Assembly: GCF_002970975.1 (NCBI RefSeq)
Contig: NZ_KZ672984.1
Span: 129,895-176,107, forward strand
Length of the DNA stretch: 46,213 nucleotides
Direction of reading: 5' to 3'
Source: Microbacterium halophytorum
GTDB taxonomy: Bacteria > Actinomycetota > Actinomycetes > Actinomycetales > Microbacteriaceae
This document shows, one piece after another, positions 25,100 through 35,249 of this stretch (position 1 is the stretch's first letter; each line of letters begins with the position of its first letter). The notes below the pieces were generated by a model. The model was not told the DNA's origin, searched no databases, and saw only the letters and a list, made by a program, of their open reading frames with translations. Both the position numbers and the translations under genes were made by a program.

Positions 25100-25217
25100 C
25101 GGACGCCGCACCCCACGCCCCACCCGTCGAAGTCGCAGATGACGCGCTGAAAATCGCGATCGTGGCGCGGATATCGTCACCGCGACGGATGAAGCGCGGC
25201 CGGATGAGCGGCCGCGG

Positions 25218-26198
25218 TTACGCGAGCAGTCGCGCCGCGCCGATCGCGCCGACGCTCTCGCCCGGGGCGAGGAACTCGATGCGCTCGTCGAGGCGGAGCG
25301 ACGCGAGGAACGGCGACCCCGCCGCGCTGTCGCGCAGCGCGGCCAGGACGGCGGCGCGCAGGCGCTCCCCTATCCGGGTGACGCCGCCTCCGATGACCAA
25401 GCGGTCGGGGTCGACGGCGAGGGCGAGCGTGCGGGCCCCCGCCGCGATCCCGAAAGCGACGCCGGCGACCAGCTCGGCGGCGCGCGCGTCCCCGGCGTCC
25501 GCGCGGTCGAACACCTCGCGCACCGGGTGCTCCGCACCGCCACCCCACCGGCGCGCGACCGAGGCGCCGCCGGCGAACGCCTCGACGCAGCCGCGCTGCC
25601 CGCAAGCGCACTCCGGCCCCGCTGGGTCGATGGAGAGGTGCCCGATCTCGCCCGCAACGGAGTCGGCGCCGCGCAGGACGCGACCGCCGATCACGATGCC
25701 CGCCGCGACACCCGTGCCGATGTTGAGGTACGCGAGCGACTCCGCCGGCTCCCTCGCGCCGGAGGCACCGGCGCCGGTGCCTGCCCGGCCCGTGCCGGGC
25801 CCGCCGGTGGCCGGCACACCGGACGCCCGCGCCGCGTGCGCGCCGAGCGCCGCGGCGTTGACGTCGTTGGCGAGCTCGACGAGCACACCGAGCTCGGCGG
25901 CGAGGACGGTGCCGAGCTCGACGTCGGTCAGCCCGAGGTTCACGGCGTCGCGCACGCGCGCGCCGTCGACGCGGCCGGGGACGCCGACGCCGACCGATGC
26001 GGGGCGCACGCCGAGCGCCCGCACGGCGTCGACGATCGACGCGGCCACACCGCGCGGGCCCGCGATCGTGCGCTGCCTGGCGTGCGCGACGACGGCACCG
26101 GATGCGTCCAGCGCCACGGCCTCGACCTTGGTGCCGCCGACATCGACGCCGACCCGCAGCGCCCCGAGGTCCGCGGCGGACCCGGGCGGAGCGGCCAT
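25218..26198 (-). CDS. ROK family sugar kinase
   Basis: Probably an N-acetylglucosamine or glucose kinase that phosphorylates the sugar imported by the upstream ABC system. The 326-residue protein starts with the phosphate motif DVGGTK (residues 18–23), carries the catalytic region ANDVNAAALGAHAA, the sugar-binding and zinc motif CACGQRGCVEAF (C-x-C-G-x2-G-C), and IGGGVTRIG near the end. A Gly/Ala-rich insertion follows HAARASG. An alternative GTG at 26297 overlaps the permease stop (GTGA) and would add 33 residues; both starts are possible, and the shorter one fits the family better. Last gene of the uptake operon. Confidence 0.88.
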   Translation of the reverse strand: MAAPPGSAADLGALRVGVDVGGTKVEAVALDASGAVVAHARQRTIAGPRGVAASIVDAVRALGVRPASVGVGVPGRVDGARVRDAVNLGLTDVELGTVLAAELGVLVELANDVNAAALGAHAARASGVPATGGPGTGRAGTGAGASGAREPAESLAYLNIGTGVAAGIVIGGRVLRGADSVAGEIGHLSIDPAGPECACGQRGCVEAFAGGASVARRWGGGAEHPVREVFDRADAGDARAAELVAGVAFGIAAGARTLALAVDPDRLVIGGGVTRIGERLRAAVLAALRDSAAGSPFLASLRLDERIEFLAPGESVGAIGAARLLA

Positions 26199-26293
26199 CG
26201 CCCGAACCGGGCCCTCCCCCTCGACTCGGGGCGCTCCCCGAGGTGCCGTTCCCGCACGGCCGGCATCAGCGCCGTGCGGAACCGGGGCCGCGC

Positions 26294-27199
26294 TCACCCT
26301 TTCACCGCCCCGGAGACGAGGCCGCCGGTCATCCGGCCCTGGACGATCAGGAAGAAGATCACGACCGGGATGCAGATGAGCGTCGACGCCGCCATGACCG
26401 CGCCGTAGTTGGTCGCCTCGGTCGCCGACTGGAACGAGTTCAGCCACGTCGGCAGCGTGAGGTTCTTGTCCTTCATCAGCAGGAGCGCCATCGTGAACTC
26501 GTTCCACGACTGCATGAAGGCGAAGATGCCGGTCGAGACCAGGCCGGGCGCGAGCAGCGGGAACGTGACTCTCCAGAACGCCTGCGGCTTCGAGCATCCG
26601 TCGATCTGGGCGGCTTCCTCGAGCTCGGCGGGAACGCCGGCGACGAAGCCGCGCAGAGCCCAGATCGTGAACGGGATGACGGACGCCGTGTGCACGAGCG
26701 ACAGCCCGAGGATCGTGTTCATCAGGTGCATGTCGTCGACCAGGTTGTAGACCGTGAACATCATGGCCTCGCCGGGGATCATCTGCACGACGAGGATCGC
26801 GACGATGAACGCATGGCGCCCGCGGAACCGGAAGCGCGCGAGCGCGATCGAGGCGAGGAACGCGAACAGCAGGGCGACGAGCACGACGATGACGACGATC
26901 GTGAGGCTCGTGCGCAGCGCGTTCGGGAAGTCGGTCTGGCCGGGCGCGGCCGGCCGCGTCCACGCCGTGACGTAGTTCAGGAGCGTCGGGTCGTCGGGGA
27001 CGAGCGACGGCCGGCGGGAGATGATCTCGTTCCCCGGGGTGAACGAGAGGTTCACCATCCAGTAGACCGGGAACACGCTGCAGGCGAAGACGACGAGCGC
27101 GATCGCGTTCAGCAGCACGCGGTTCGCGTGCGTGCGCGGGCGGCCGGGCTCCGGGGCCCGACGGGGCGCGGTGATGGCGCGGGTGGCCAGGGAGCTCAC
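26294..27199 (-). CDS. Carbohydrate ABC transporter permease, MalG type
   Basis: A 301-residue inner-membrane permease of the CUT1 class with six predicted membrane segments. The EAA loop that contacts the ATPase reads PAELEEAAQIDGCSKPQAFWRVTFPLLAPG. The C-terminal QGRMTGGLVSGAVKG is typical of MalG homologs. The GTG at 27199 overlaps the stop of the MalF-type gene by four bases (GTGA), which decides the start; frames reaching 27748 would run through the upstream gene. No ATPase gene is present, so a shared MsiK-like ATPase elsewhere probably powers the importer. Confidence 0.95.
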   Translation of the reverse strand: MSSLATRAITAPRRAPEPGRPRTHANRVLLNAIALVVFACSVFPVYWMVNLSFTPGNEIISRRPSLVPDDPTLLNYVTAWTRPAAPGQTDFPNALRTSLTIVVIVVLVALLFAFLASIALARFRFRGRHAFIVAILVVQMIPGEAMMFTVYNLVDDMHLMNTILGLSLVHTASVIPFTIWALRGFVAGVPAELEEAAQIDGCSKPQAFWRVTFPLLAPGLVSTGIFAFMQSWNEFTMALLLMKDKNLTLPTWLNSFQSATEATNYGAVMAASTLICIPVVIFFLIVQGRMTGGLVSGAVKG

Positions 27200-28137
27200 G
27201 AGTCCTCCTCCTTGAGAAGCTGCCGGATGTTGAACCAGCTGATCGCGAGCATGATCACGACGATCAGCATGCCGATAGCGCTCGTCGCGCCGAACTCGCC
27301 GATGCCCTGGCGGAACAGGTAGACCGGCAGCACATTGGTGTCGGCCGCGATGCCGCCGCGGGTCTGCAGCGCGTACACCTGCGTGAAGAGCTTCATGTTC
27401 CAGATGATCTGCAGGATGAGCACGCCCCCGAGCACGGGGCGCACGGCGGGGAAGACGACGCTCCAGAAGCGGCGCCAGCCGTCGGCCCCGTCGATCTCGG
27501 CCGCCTCGATCGTCTCGCGCGGCACCTGGCCGAGCCCGGCGTATGCCGTGAACGCGACGAACGGGATGGCACCCCAGACGACGATGATCGTCAGGACCAG
27601 CATGAAGGTCCATGGGTTCAGCAGCCACGAGTGGTTGTGGAAGTCCTGCGTGCCCGTGAGCGCGTTCAGCGCCCAGTTCACGAGCCCGTACTCGGTGTCG
27701 AAGATGAAGCCCCACACGACCGTCGCGGTCAGGGGCGGGATCGCCCACGCCAGCAGCAGCCCGACCGAGACGAGCAGGCGCATGGCACGGCCGAGCTTCG
27801 TCATCAGGATCGCGATCAGCACGCCGCCGATCATGATGAGCGTCGTCGTGACGATCATGATGCCGACCGTTCGGGCGACGACGACGGGGAAGTCGCTCGA
27901 AGTGATGATGTCGGTGTAGTTCTGCAGGCCGATGAACTCGGGCGCAGTGCCCTGCACCTTGTTGCGCACCTGGTAGTCGGTGAACGACTGCCAGACCATC
28001 ATGATGCCGGGGTACCCCGTCATCAGCATGATCAGGCCGATCGACGGCGCCAGCAGGGCCCAGGCGGCGCGCGCCTGCCGGCGCTGCCGACGGGCGACGC
28101 GCTCGAAGTACTCGGGGCGCGAGGTGATTGCGGTCAC
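27196..28137 (-). CDS. Carbohydrate ABC transporter permease, MalF type
   Basis: A 313-residue CUT1 permease. Six membrane segments begin at AAWALLAPSIGLIMLM, and the EAA loop reads PRETIEAAEIDGADGWRRFWSVVFPAVRP. It partners the MalG-type protein encoded next. The GTG at 28137 has an AAGGAG site at good spacing and gives a standard short basic N-terminus (ARRQRRQARAAW); the longer frame to 28224 lacks both. It lies 154 bp after the binding-protein gene, a gap that contains a strong palindrome. Confidence 0.95.
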   Translation of the reverse strand: MTAITSRPEYFERVARRQRRQARAAWALLAPSIGLIMLMTGYPGIMMVWQSFTDYQVRNKVQGTAPEFIGLQNYTDIITSSDFPVVVARTVGIMIVTTTLIMIGGVLIAILMTKLGRAMRLLVSVGLLLAWAIPPLTATVVWGFIFDTEYGLVNWALNALTGTQDFHNHSWLLNPWTFMLVLTIIVVWGAIPFVAFTAYAGLGQVPRETIEAAEIDGADGWRRFWSVVFPAVRPVLGGVLILQIIWNMKLFTQVYALQTRGGIAADTNVLPVYLFRQGIGEFGATSAIGMLIVVIMLAISWFNIRQLLKEEDS

Positions 28138-28270
28138 TCCCGCTCCTTTCTGGATTCTCCGGCCCGCGGGCACGGCTCGGCCTCCGGATGCCCGGTGCCC
28201 CGGCGCTCCGGATGCGCGCGGCACGACGGCGGCCGGATCACGGCCGAGGGTGCGGGCCCGCCCCGAGAGA

Positions 28271-28288
28271 CCTGGCGGGCCCGCCAGG
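28271..28288. repeat. Perfect palindrome directly after the binding-protein gene
   Basis: CCTGGCGGGCCCGCCAGG, an 18-base dyad 3 nt beyond the stop codon of the solute-binding protein gene. Inside an operon such a stem usually protects the upstream mRNA or weakens read-through, giving more binding protein than permease. Confidence 0.6.
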
Positions 28289-28291
28289 GGA

Positions 28292-29551
28292 TCAGCCGTT
28301 GAGGATCGACTCGATCTGGGCGTCGAGCTCCTCTGCGACGGCCGCGGTGTCCTCGCCCTGGGCGATGCGGACGAGCGAGTCCTGGATGATCAGGCTCGAC
28401 TCGACCTCCTGCCACTTCGGCGTCGTCGGCACGCTCTTCGACACGGCGAGCGCAGCGGCCTGCGACTGCGCGATGTCGTTGTCCGGCAGAGCGTCGTTCG
28501 ATTCGAGGAGGGCGGGCGTCAGGCCGGCGCCGGCCATCAGGTCCTGGTAGTCCTGCGACAGCATGAGCTTCACGGCCTCCTTCGCCATCGCCTGGTTCTC
28601 GCTCAGCTCGGCGACGGCGACGTTCGAGCCGCCCGCGAAGATCGGCGCCGGCTCCCCCGCCGTCTCGCCGGGCAGCGGGAACGCGTGCAGGTCGGCGCCG
28701 AAGGTGTCGGCGCAGCCGGGAACGTCGGCGTCGGCCGGCGCCTGGATCGAGCCGGCCATCCACGCCGGCGCCGACAGGAACGCGATCTCGCCGTTGCAGA
28801 ACGGCACGTTCGCGTCGGCCTCGTCGCCGTCGGCCGGGGCGTTCGACGCCTCGTCGTACACCTTCTGCAGCAGCTTCAGGCCTTCCTGCGACTCGGGGCT
28901 CGAGAACTGCGCGTCCCACGCGTCGCCGTCCTGCACGGCGATCTCGCCGCCCTTCGCCCACACGTACGGGAGCATGTTGTACCAGTCCTTGCCCGGCGCG
29001 TAGATGCCGCTGAGGGCATCCGTGCGGTACCCGATTCCCTGTTCGACATACTCGTCGAGGGTCTCGGGGAGGCCGTCGGCGTCGACGAGCTCGGGCGTGT
29101 AGAACACCACGCGGCCGCCCGCGTAGTACGGCGCGGCATACAGGGTGTCCTCGTACGTGCCCGATTCCTCGAGGCCGGGGTTCAGGTCACCGAGATCACC
29201 CCGGATGTCGCTGATGTCGGCGAACAGGCCCTGGTCGATGAAGCCGATGGCCTGCGTGTTGCCGACCTCGACGACATCCGGTGCATCGTTCGACTGCAGC
29301 GCCGCCACGTACGTCTCGGAGACGTCGGCCCACGTCTTCTCCTCGATCGCCAGCGTCCAGCCGTCGTTCTCGGCCGCGAACGTCTCGGTGAGGTAGTCCC
29401 GCGCTTCCTGCGGGGTGTCCGTCCCGACGAGCCAGACGGTCAGCTCGCCGCTCTCGGCCGGCGCCGCGTCCTCGCCGCCACCGCCGCCGGAGCAGCCGGC
29501 CAGCGCCAGTGCGCCGGCTCCGAGTGCCGCGAGGTATGCCTTCTTCTTCAT
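28292..29551 (-). CDS. Extracellular sugar-binding lipoprotein of an ABC importer
   Basis: A 419-residue family 1 solute-binding protein. The signal peptide leads to lipobox LALAGC with Cys20, so it is anchored outside the membrane. The mature chain has the usual pattern: GELTVWLVGTDTPQEARDYLTETF at the start, EVGNTQAIGFIDQGLF, YAAPYYAGGRVVFYTPELV, and GEIAFLSAPAWMAGS. Context (ROK repressor, ROK kinase, divergent GH20) points to N-acetylglucosamine or chitobiose-type sugars. The ATG at 29551 follows GGAAGGAA at good spacing. Only 76 bp separate it from the repressor gene, so both are probably co-transcribed. Confidence 0.93.
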   Translation of the reverse strand: MKKKAYLAALGAGALALAGCSGGGGGEDAAPAESGELTVWLVGTDTPQEARDYLTETFAAENDGWTLAIEEKTWADVSETYVAALQSNDAPDVVEVGNTQAIGFIDQGLFADISDIRGDLGDLNPGLEESGTYEDTLYAAPYYAGGRVVFYTPELVDADGLPETLDEYVEQGIGYRTDALSGIYAPGKDWYNMLPYVWAKGGEIAVQDGDAWDAQFSSPESQEGLKLLQKVYDEASNAPADGDEADANVPFCNGEIAFLSAPAWMAGSIQAPADADVPGCADTFGADLHAFPLPGETAGEPAPIFAGGSNVAVAELSENQAMAKEAVKLMLSQDYQDLMAGAGLTPALLESNDALPDNDIAQSQAAALAVSKSVPTTPKWQEVESSLIIQDSLVRIAQGEDTAAVAEELDAQIESILNG

Positions 29552-29627
29552 GTGTCCGTTCCTTCCGAATGCGCTTCTTTGCGTGTGCAGGGGTTGCGGG
29601 CCGCTGTGCCCGCGGGGTCGAGAGGGG

Positions 29628-30752
<1,125 letters not shown>

Positions 30753-30775
30753 GTTTGTAAGCAAAACTTACAAAC
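30753..30775. promoter_or_regulatory. ROK operator O1
   Basis: A perfect dyad, GTTTGTAAG–N5–CTTACAAAC, directly next to the repressor start codon and overlapping a possible -10 (TAAGTT on the minus strand). It is the strongest inverted repeat of the divergent region. Confidence 0.75.
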
Positions 30776-30802
30776 TCGGATCGCGCAACAGCGCGGGCCA
30801 GA

Positions 30803-30823
30803 TTTGTTCAGGAACTTTACAAA
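30803..30823. promoter_or_regulatory. ROK operator O2, imperfect
   Basis: A 21-bp site with the same outer arms TTTGT and ACAAA and the same arm spacing as O1 but a diverged centre. It is 50 bp (about five helical turns) from O1 and upstream of the hexosaminidase promoter, which would suit a looped repression complex. Confidence 0.6.
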
Positions 30824-30837
30824 CCTGTGACATCCGC

Positions 30838-30866
30838 TCGACGCCGCGCACGATCGCGGGTATGTT
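30838..30866 (+). promoter_or_regulatory. Promoter of the GH20 gene
   Basis: TCGACG (30838–30843), a 17-bp spacer and TATGTT (30861–30866) form a sigma-70-like promoter. The -10 box is 7 nt before the ATG, so the mRNA would be leaderless. Confidence 0.55.
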
Positions 30867-30873
30867 GCCCGGC

Positions 30874-32355
30874 ATGACCCTCCCCCTCGTGCCATGGCCG
30901 TCGTCCGTCGTGGAAGGCGGCAGGCCGCACCGCCCCGGCCCCGGCACTCGCGCCGAGGCACTCGCGCGGGTCCTCTCCGACGCCGTGAGGATCGTGTCGC
31001 CCGGCCTCGCGGGGGAGCTCGGCGAGGAGGGCTATGCCCTGCGCGTCGACGCCGGCGGCGTGCACCTGCGCGCCGCCGCGGAGGCCGGCGCCTTCTACGC
31101 CGAGCGCACGGTCGCGCAACTGCTCACGGCCGACGCCGACGGCCCGCTGGTCCCGGCCGTCGAGGTCCGGGACGTCCCCCGGTTCCGGCACCGGGGCGTG
31201 ATGCTCGACGTCGCGCGGCGCTTCCACCCGGTCGAGACGGTCGAGGCCCTGATCGAGCGCGCCGCCGATCTGAAGCTGAACGCCCTGCACCTGCACCTCA
31301 CGGACGACCAGGGCTGGCGGCTCGAGCTCGACTCGCACCCCGAGCTCGCCGAGCGGGGCTCGTCGACCGGTGTCGGAAGCGGCACCGGCGGCCGGTACTC
31401 GCGCGGCGACTTCGCCAGGATCGTCGCGCACGCCGCGGCGCACCACATGACCGTGATCCCGGAGTTCGACCTCCCGGGGCACACCCACGCGATCGGGCTC
31501 AGCCATCCGGAGCTCGCCGCCGCCCCCGTGCTCTCGGAGCACGTGCTCGAGGTCGTGCGCGAGCACGGAGGCGGGGAGCCGACGCCAGGAGAGCCGTACA
31601 CGGGAATGGCGGTCGGGTTCTCGTCGCTGCGCGCCGACGCCCCTGGGCTCGAGACCTTCCTGCGGGAGGTGATCGGCGAGATCGCCGAGCTGACGCCCGG
31701 CCCGCTGCTGCACTTCGGCGGCGACGAGGCGCTCGGCACCTCGCGGGCGGACTACGCCCGGATGGTCGGCCTCGCGAGCCGCATCGTGGCCGAGACGGGC
31801 AAGACCCCCGTCGCGTGGCATGAGGCGGGTGCCGCCGACACCGCGCGCGGCACGATCGGGCAGTACTGGAACTTCGTCGTGCCCGAGCCCGGCCACGCCG
31901 AGCGGGCGCGCGCGTTCGTGGAGCGTGGGGGCCGACTGATCCTCTCCCCCGCCGATGCGATCTACCTCGACATGAAGTACGACGCGGAGAGCCCGGCCGG
32001 CCTCGTCTGGGCGAACGGCCCGACGAGCGTGCGCCGCTCGTACGAGTGGGAGCCGGCCGCCGTGGTCCCCGGTGTTGCGGAGGGGGGCCTCCTGGGCGTC
32101 GAGGCGGCGATCTGGACGGAGACGATCGGGGGTTCCGAGACGCTCGAGCGGATGGTGTTCCCGCGCATCGCCTCGGCCTCGGAGGCCGCGTGGTCGGGGC
32201 CGCTGGGCAGCGAACAGCGCACATGGCAGGAGTTCCGCGCACGGGTGGCGGCCATGGCCCCCGCCTGGCGCGAGCAGGGCATCCGATTCTTCCGCTCCCC
32301 GGAGATCCCGTGGGCCGAGAAGCGCACTGCTGACCCCGGCATCTCCGTAGAGTGA
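30874..32355 (+). CDS. GH20 beta-N-acetylhexosaminidase, cytoplasmic
   Basis: Removes terminal N-acetylglucosamine or N-acetylgalactosamine from oligosaccharides. The 493-residue protein has the GH20b domain (to about residue 100), then the barrel with FRHRGVMLDVARRFHPVETVEALIERAADLKLNALHLHLTDDQGWR and the catalytic pair D284–E285 in HFGGDEA. Later signature pieces include GQYWN and EAAIWTETI. No signal peptide is visible, so it should act on imported sugars, in line with the divergent ABC importer. It is preceded by a leaderless promoter and two ROK operators. The next gene begins 5 nt after its stop codon. Confidence 0.93.
   Translation: MTLPLVPWPSSVVEGGRPHRPGPGTRAEALARVLSDAVRIVSPGLAGELGEEGYALRVDAGGVHLRAAAEAGAFYAERTVAQLLTADADGPLVPAVEVRDVPRFRHRGVMLDVARRFHPVETVEALIERAADLKLNALHLHLTDDQGWRLELDSHPELAERGSSTGVGSGTGGRYSRGDFARIVAHAAAHHMTVIPEFDLPGHTHAIGLSHPELAAAPVLSEHVLEVVREHGGGEPTPGEPYTGMAVGFSSLRADAPGLETFLREVIGEIAELTPGPLLHFGGDEALGTSRADYARMVGLASRIVAETGKTPVAWHEAGAADTARGTIGQYWNFVVPEPGHAERARAFVERGGRLILSPADAIYLDMKYDAESPAGLVWANGPTSVRRSYEWEPAAVVPGVAEGGLLGVEAAIWTETIGGSETLERMVFPRIASASEAAWSGPLGSEQRTWQEFRARVAAMAPAWREQGIRFFRSPEIPWAEKRTADPGISVE
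32348..32353 (+). promoter_or_regulatory. Possible leaderless -10 box of the SbnA-like gene
   Basis: TAGAGT inside the last codons of the GH20 gene, 6 nt before the ATG at 32360. It would let the three-gene cluster be transcribed separately from GH20. No good -35 is seen. Confidence 0.4.
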
Positions 32356-32359
32356 TCCC

Positions 32360-33382
32360 ATGCCCACGTCGTCGATCGTCGCCGGTATCAACGAAGCCGT
32401 CGGAAACACGCCCCTCGTGCGTCTCGATGCGCTGTTCCCCGAGTCGGGCGTGGAGATCCTCGCAAAACTCGAGTCCGTGAACCCCGGCGGCTCGACGAAG
32501 GACCGGCCCGCGATGGCAATGGTCCGCGATGCCCTGGAGTCCGGCCGTCTGGCTCGCGGCGGCACGATCGTCGAGTCGTCCTCCGGCAACCTCGGCGTGG
32601 CACTGGCCCGCGCCTGCAATGCCCACGAACTGAGGTTCGTCTGCGTCGTCGACGCCAGGACCAACGCCACCACTGTGCGGATCATCACAGCGCTCGGCGG
32701 CGAGGTCGACGTGGTCTCCGAACCCGACCCCGAGACGGGCGACCTCCTCACTGCGCGGTTCCACCGCGTCGAGGAGCTGCTCGCCGAGATCCCCGGTGCG
32801 GTCAATCTCTTCCAGTACGGCAACCCCGCGAACCCCCGCGCTCACTACGACGGCACGATGCGGGAGATCGCCGAGGCGACGGGGCATCGGGTCGACGTGC
32901 TGATGGCGGCCGTGTCCACCACCGGCACGATCGGTGGGAGCGCCGCGTACATCCGCGACCACCACATGGACACGCGCGTGGTCGCGGTGGATGCGGTCGG
33001 CAGCGTGCTGTTCGGCGGCACCGCCGCGCCCCGCCCCCTGCCGGGCATGGGTGCTGGGGTGGTCACCGAGCTGTCGACCCAGGTCGAACCCGACCAGGTC
33101 GTCCGAGTGAGGGCCGTCGACTGCGTTGTCGGAGCCCGGCACCTCGCGCGCACGGAAGGGATCCTCGCCGGCGGATCGACCGGCGGCATCGTCAGCGCAC
33201 TCGGAGGGCTGATCCCGGATCTCGAAGCCGGCACGCGGGTGGTGTTCGTGGTGCACGACGGCGGCGTGCCCTACCTGGAGACCGTGTACGACGATCAGTG
33301 GGTGCTCGACACCCTCGCTGCCGATCCCGATGCGATCGCGGAGGAGCTCGACCAGCTGCGCAGGACAGCCCGGCGTGGGTGA
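32360..33382 (+). CDS. SbnA/cysteine-synthase-like PLP enzyme
   Basis: A 340-residue fold-type II PLP enzyme. Lys47 in NPGGSTKDRP is the cofactor lysine, SSSGN (73–77) is the substrate loop and GGSTGG (271–276) binds the PLP phosphate. The loop reads ESSSGNLGVALA, as in SbnA-type N-(2-amino-2-carboxyethyl)-L-glutamate synthases and rhizobial Y4xP, rather than the TSGNTG of CysK. A beta-replacement on O-phosphoserine or O-acetylserine with an amino acid nucleophile is therefore likelier than cysteine synthesis. It starts 5 nt after GH20 and its end overlaps the next gene. No SbnB-type dehydrogenase is present. The substrate is not known. Confidence 0.82.
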   Translation: MPTSSIVAGINEAVGNTPLVRLDALFPESGVEILAKLESVNPGGSTKDRPAMAMVRDALESGRLARGGTIVESSSGNLGVALARACNAHELRFVCVVDARTNATTVRIITALGGEVDVVSEPDPETGDLLTARFHRVEELLAEIPGAVNLFQYGNPANPRAHYDGTMREIAEATGHRVDVLMAAVSTTGTIGGSAAYIRDHHMDTRVVAVDAVGSVLFGGTAAPRPLPGMGAGVVTELSTQVEPDQVVRVRAVDCVVGARHLARTEGILAGGSTGGIVSALGGLIPDLEAGTRVVFVVHDGGVPYLETVYDDQWVLDTLAADPDAIAEELDQLRRTARRG

Positions 33383-35249
33383 TCAGCCGCCCGTCCCGCG
33401 GTCGAGCACTCGGCGCGGCTCCGCCGGCGCGATCCGCAGCGCCCCGCCGTCCCTGCGCATCGTCGTCGTGGGCGCCGGGCCGAAGGCGCTGTACGCCCTC
33501 GAGGAGCTCGCGGCGGAGCTGAGACGCGGTCCTGCCGCTCCTCGCCGCGAGGTGACGGTGATCGACACCGTGCGGGTGCCGGGCACGGGCACCGCATATG
33601 ACCCGAGCCAACCGCCGCATCTGCGGCTGAACGTGAGCGCGACGATCCTCGACGAACCGGTCACCGGCGGTTTCCCCGGTTTCCCCGCCTGGGTGCACGG
33701 AACGCATCCTCAGCTGGCCGACGACCCGCACCCTCCGCGCGCTGTCGTGGGCGAGTATCTCGCGCAGCGCTGGCAGCGGATGGTGCAGGACCTCTCGCCG
33801 CACGCCCACGTGACCCTCGTCTCCGCTCGCGTCACGGACGTGCGCCGAACCGGAGGGGCCTGGCACGTCGTCACGGATGAAAGTCCCGGGCCCGCGACCC
33901 GAACCGCTGACGAAGTGCTGATCGCCAGCGGACATGCAGCGGGTCACGAGGGATCGCTCGCCCGGCACTGGCATTCGTCGATCCCTCTCATCCCGGCGGC
34001 GCTCCCCGTCGAGCGGATGCTGACGTCCGCGCGCGTGCCGGCGGGCTCGAGGGTCGCGGTGCGCGGCGGCGCGCTGACCTTCCTCGACGCGTGCCTGTCG
34101 CTCACAGAGGGCCGCGGCGGCGTCTTCGCCCCCGATGCCGACGGCCGATTCCGACTGGTTCACCGCCGTGGCGACGACGAACCCGCCGTGATCCGACCGA
34201 TCACCAGACACGGGCTGCTGCTCGACGCCAAGCCGGCCCCGGGCACACCGCTGCCCGAGGCGATCAGACGCGCCGCGGAGACCGCGAGCTCGCGATTGCC
34301 GCCCCTCCCCGGTGCCGACGATGTTCTCGGCGGCGGGACGAGGAGGGAGGACGCCCATACCCGAGCCCGCGCGAGACCGTTCGGCCCGGACACGGTGCAG
34401 GAGATCCTGATCGACGCGGCTGTCGCGGCACTCGGCGAGGACGCGCGAGAAGCCGTCGAGAGCACGCTGCGCACGGGCGCGGAGCCCGACCTGCCCCGCG
34501 GGTTCGGCCGAGCCGAGGGCGCGCTGCGACGGAGCATCGAGACCGCGGAGGGCGCCCGCCCTCCCGGCCCGGCCTTCGCTCTCGGACGTCTGTGGCAGGC
34601 GCTGTATCCTCGGATCTCGGCGAGCCTGCGCGACTGCGACGCCTCGGAGGCGGAGTGGCGCCGATTCCGGCACACCGCGCGGGTGCTGGAGCGGTTCGCC
34701 TTCGGCCCGCCCCTCGTCAACGCCCGGAAGCTGCTGGCGATGATCGCATCCGGCGCGGTCGACCTGTCCTGGCTCGACGCCGGGATCCAGATCGACGGCG
34801 AGGGCCCTCACGACGTTTCCGGCCGGGCGACCCGCGATGTCGACGTCGTGATCGACGCGGTGCTGACCCCGCCGGGGGTGCGTGACATCACCGACCGGCT
34901 GAGCCGCGCGCTCCTGCGCCGCGGGCTCGTGCACGTGCGGCCGGGCAGGCGGGGAGCGATGGTCGATGAGGCCGGCGCACCCGTCCACCCCCGTCCTCGC
35001 TCCCGTGCCGCCGCCGTCGCCGACGCCACCGACGGGTTGGCGCTGATCGGCCGCCCGACCGAGGATCACGTGATCGGGCACGACACGCTGAACCGCCGCC
35101 TGCACGAGGAGGGGCGCCGCTGGGCACAGCGGATCGCGGGCCGAGTCTCCACTCCCCCTCCCGCCGGGGGACGCCGGGGAGCCCGCCCGGCACACCCCGT
35201 CGACGAACGTTCCCTCACCGAGACCGCCGAACCGGAGGATGTGCCATGA
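33375..35249 (+). CDS. FAD/NAD(P)-binding oxidoreductase-like protein
   Basis: A 624-residue protein with an N-terminal dinucleotide-binding fold (LRIVVVGAGPKALYALEEL, glycine motif at 32–38) and further flavoprotein-like segments (LRLNVSATILDEP, ADEVLIASGHAAGHEG, SRVAVRGGALTFLDACLSLTEGRGG). It fits the NAD_binding_9 (PF13454) group of FAD/NAD(P)-binding proteins, distantly related to amine N-hydroxylases and other monooxygenases. Its reaction cannot be read. The GTG at 33375 overlaps the upstream stop by eight bases; the start is uncertain by some codons, since the first 25 residues are low-complexity. Its stop overlaps the ATG of the PLP gene (ATGA). Confidence 0.75.
   Translation: MGDQPPVPRSSTRRGSAGAIRSAPPSLRIVVVGAGPKALYALEELAAELRRGPAAPRREVTVIDTVRVPGTGTAYDPSQPPHLRLNVSATILDEPVTGGFPGFPAWVHGTHPQLADDPHPPRAVVGEYLAQRWQRMVQDLSPHAHVTLVSARVTDVRRTGGAWHVVTDESPGPATRTADEVLIASGHAAGHEGSLARHWHSSIPLIPAALPVERMLTSARVPAGSRVAVRGGALTFLDACLSLTEGRGGVFAPDADGRFRLVHRRGDDEPAVIRPITRHGLLLDAKPAPGTPLPEAIRRAAETASSRLPPLPGADDVLGGGTRREDAHTRARARPFGPDTVQEILIDAAVAALGEDAREAVESTLRTGAEPDLPRGFGRAEGALRRSIETAEGARPPGPAFALGRLWQALYPRISASLRDCDASEAEWRRFRHTARVLERFAFGPPLVNARKLLAMIASGAVDLSWLDAGIQIDGEGPHDVSGRATRDVDVVIDAVLTPPGVRDITDRLSRALLRRGLVHVRPGRRGAMVDEAGAPVHPRPRSRAAAVADATDGLALIGRPTEDHVIGHDTLNRRLHEEGRRWAQRIAGRVSTPPPAGGRRGARPAHPVDERSLTETAEPEDVP

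Noticed and set aside
25132..25186. Hairpin between the DUF2568 and ROK kinase genes as a third member of the loop-motif family
   Set aside because: The stem is broken into short pieces with a 7-nt bulge, and the loop only loosely resembles GCGNGATTC.
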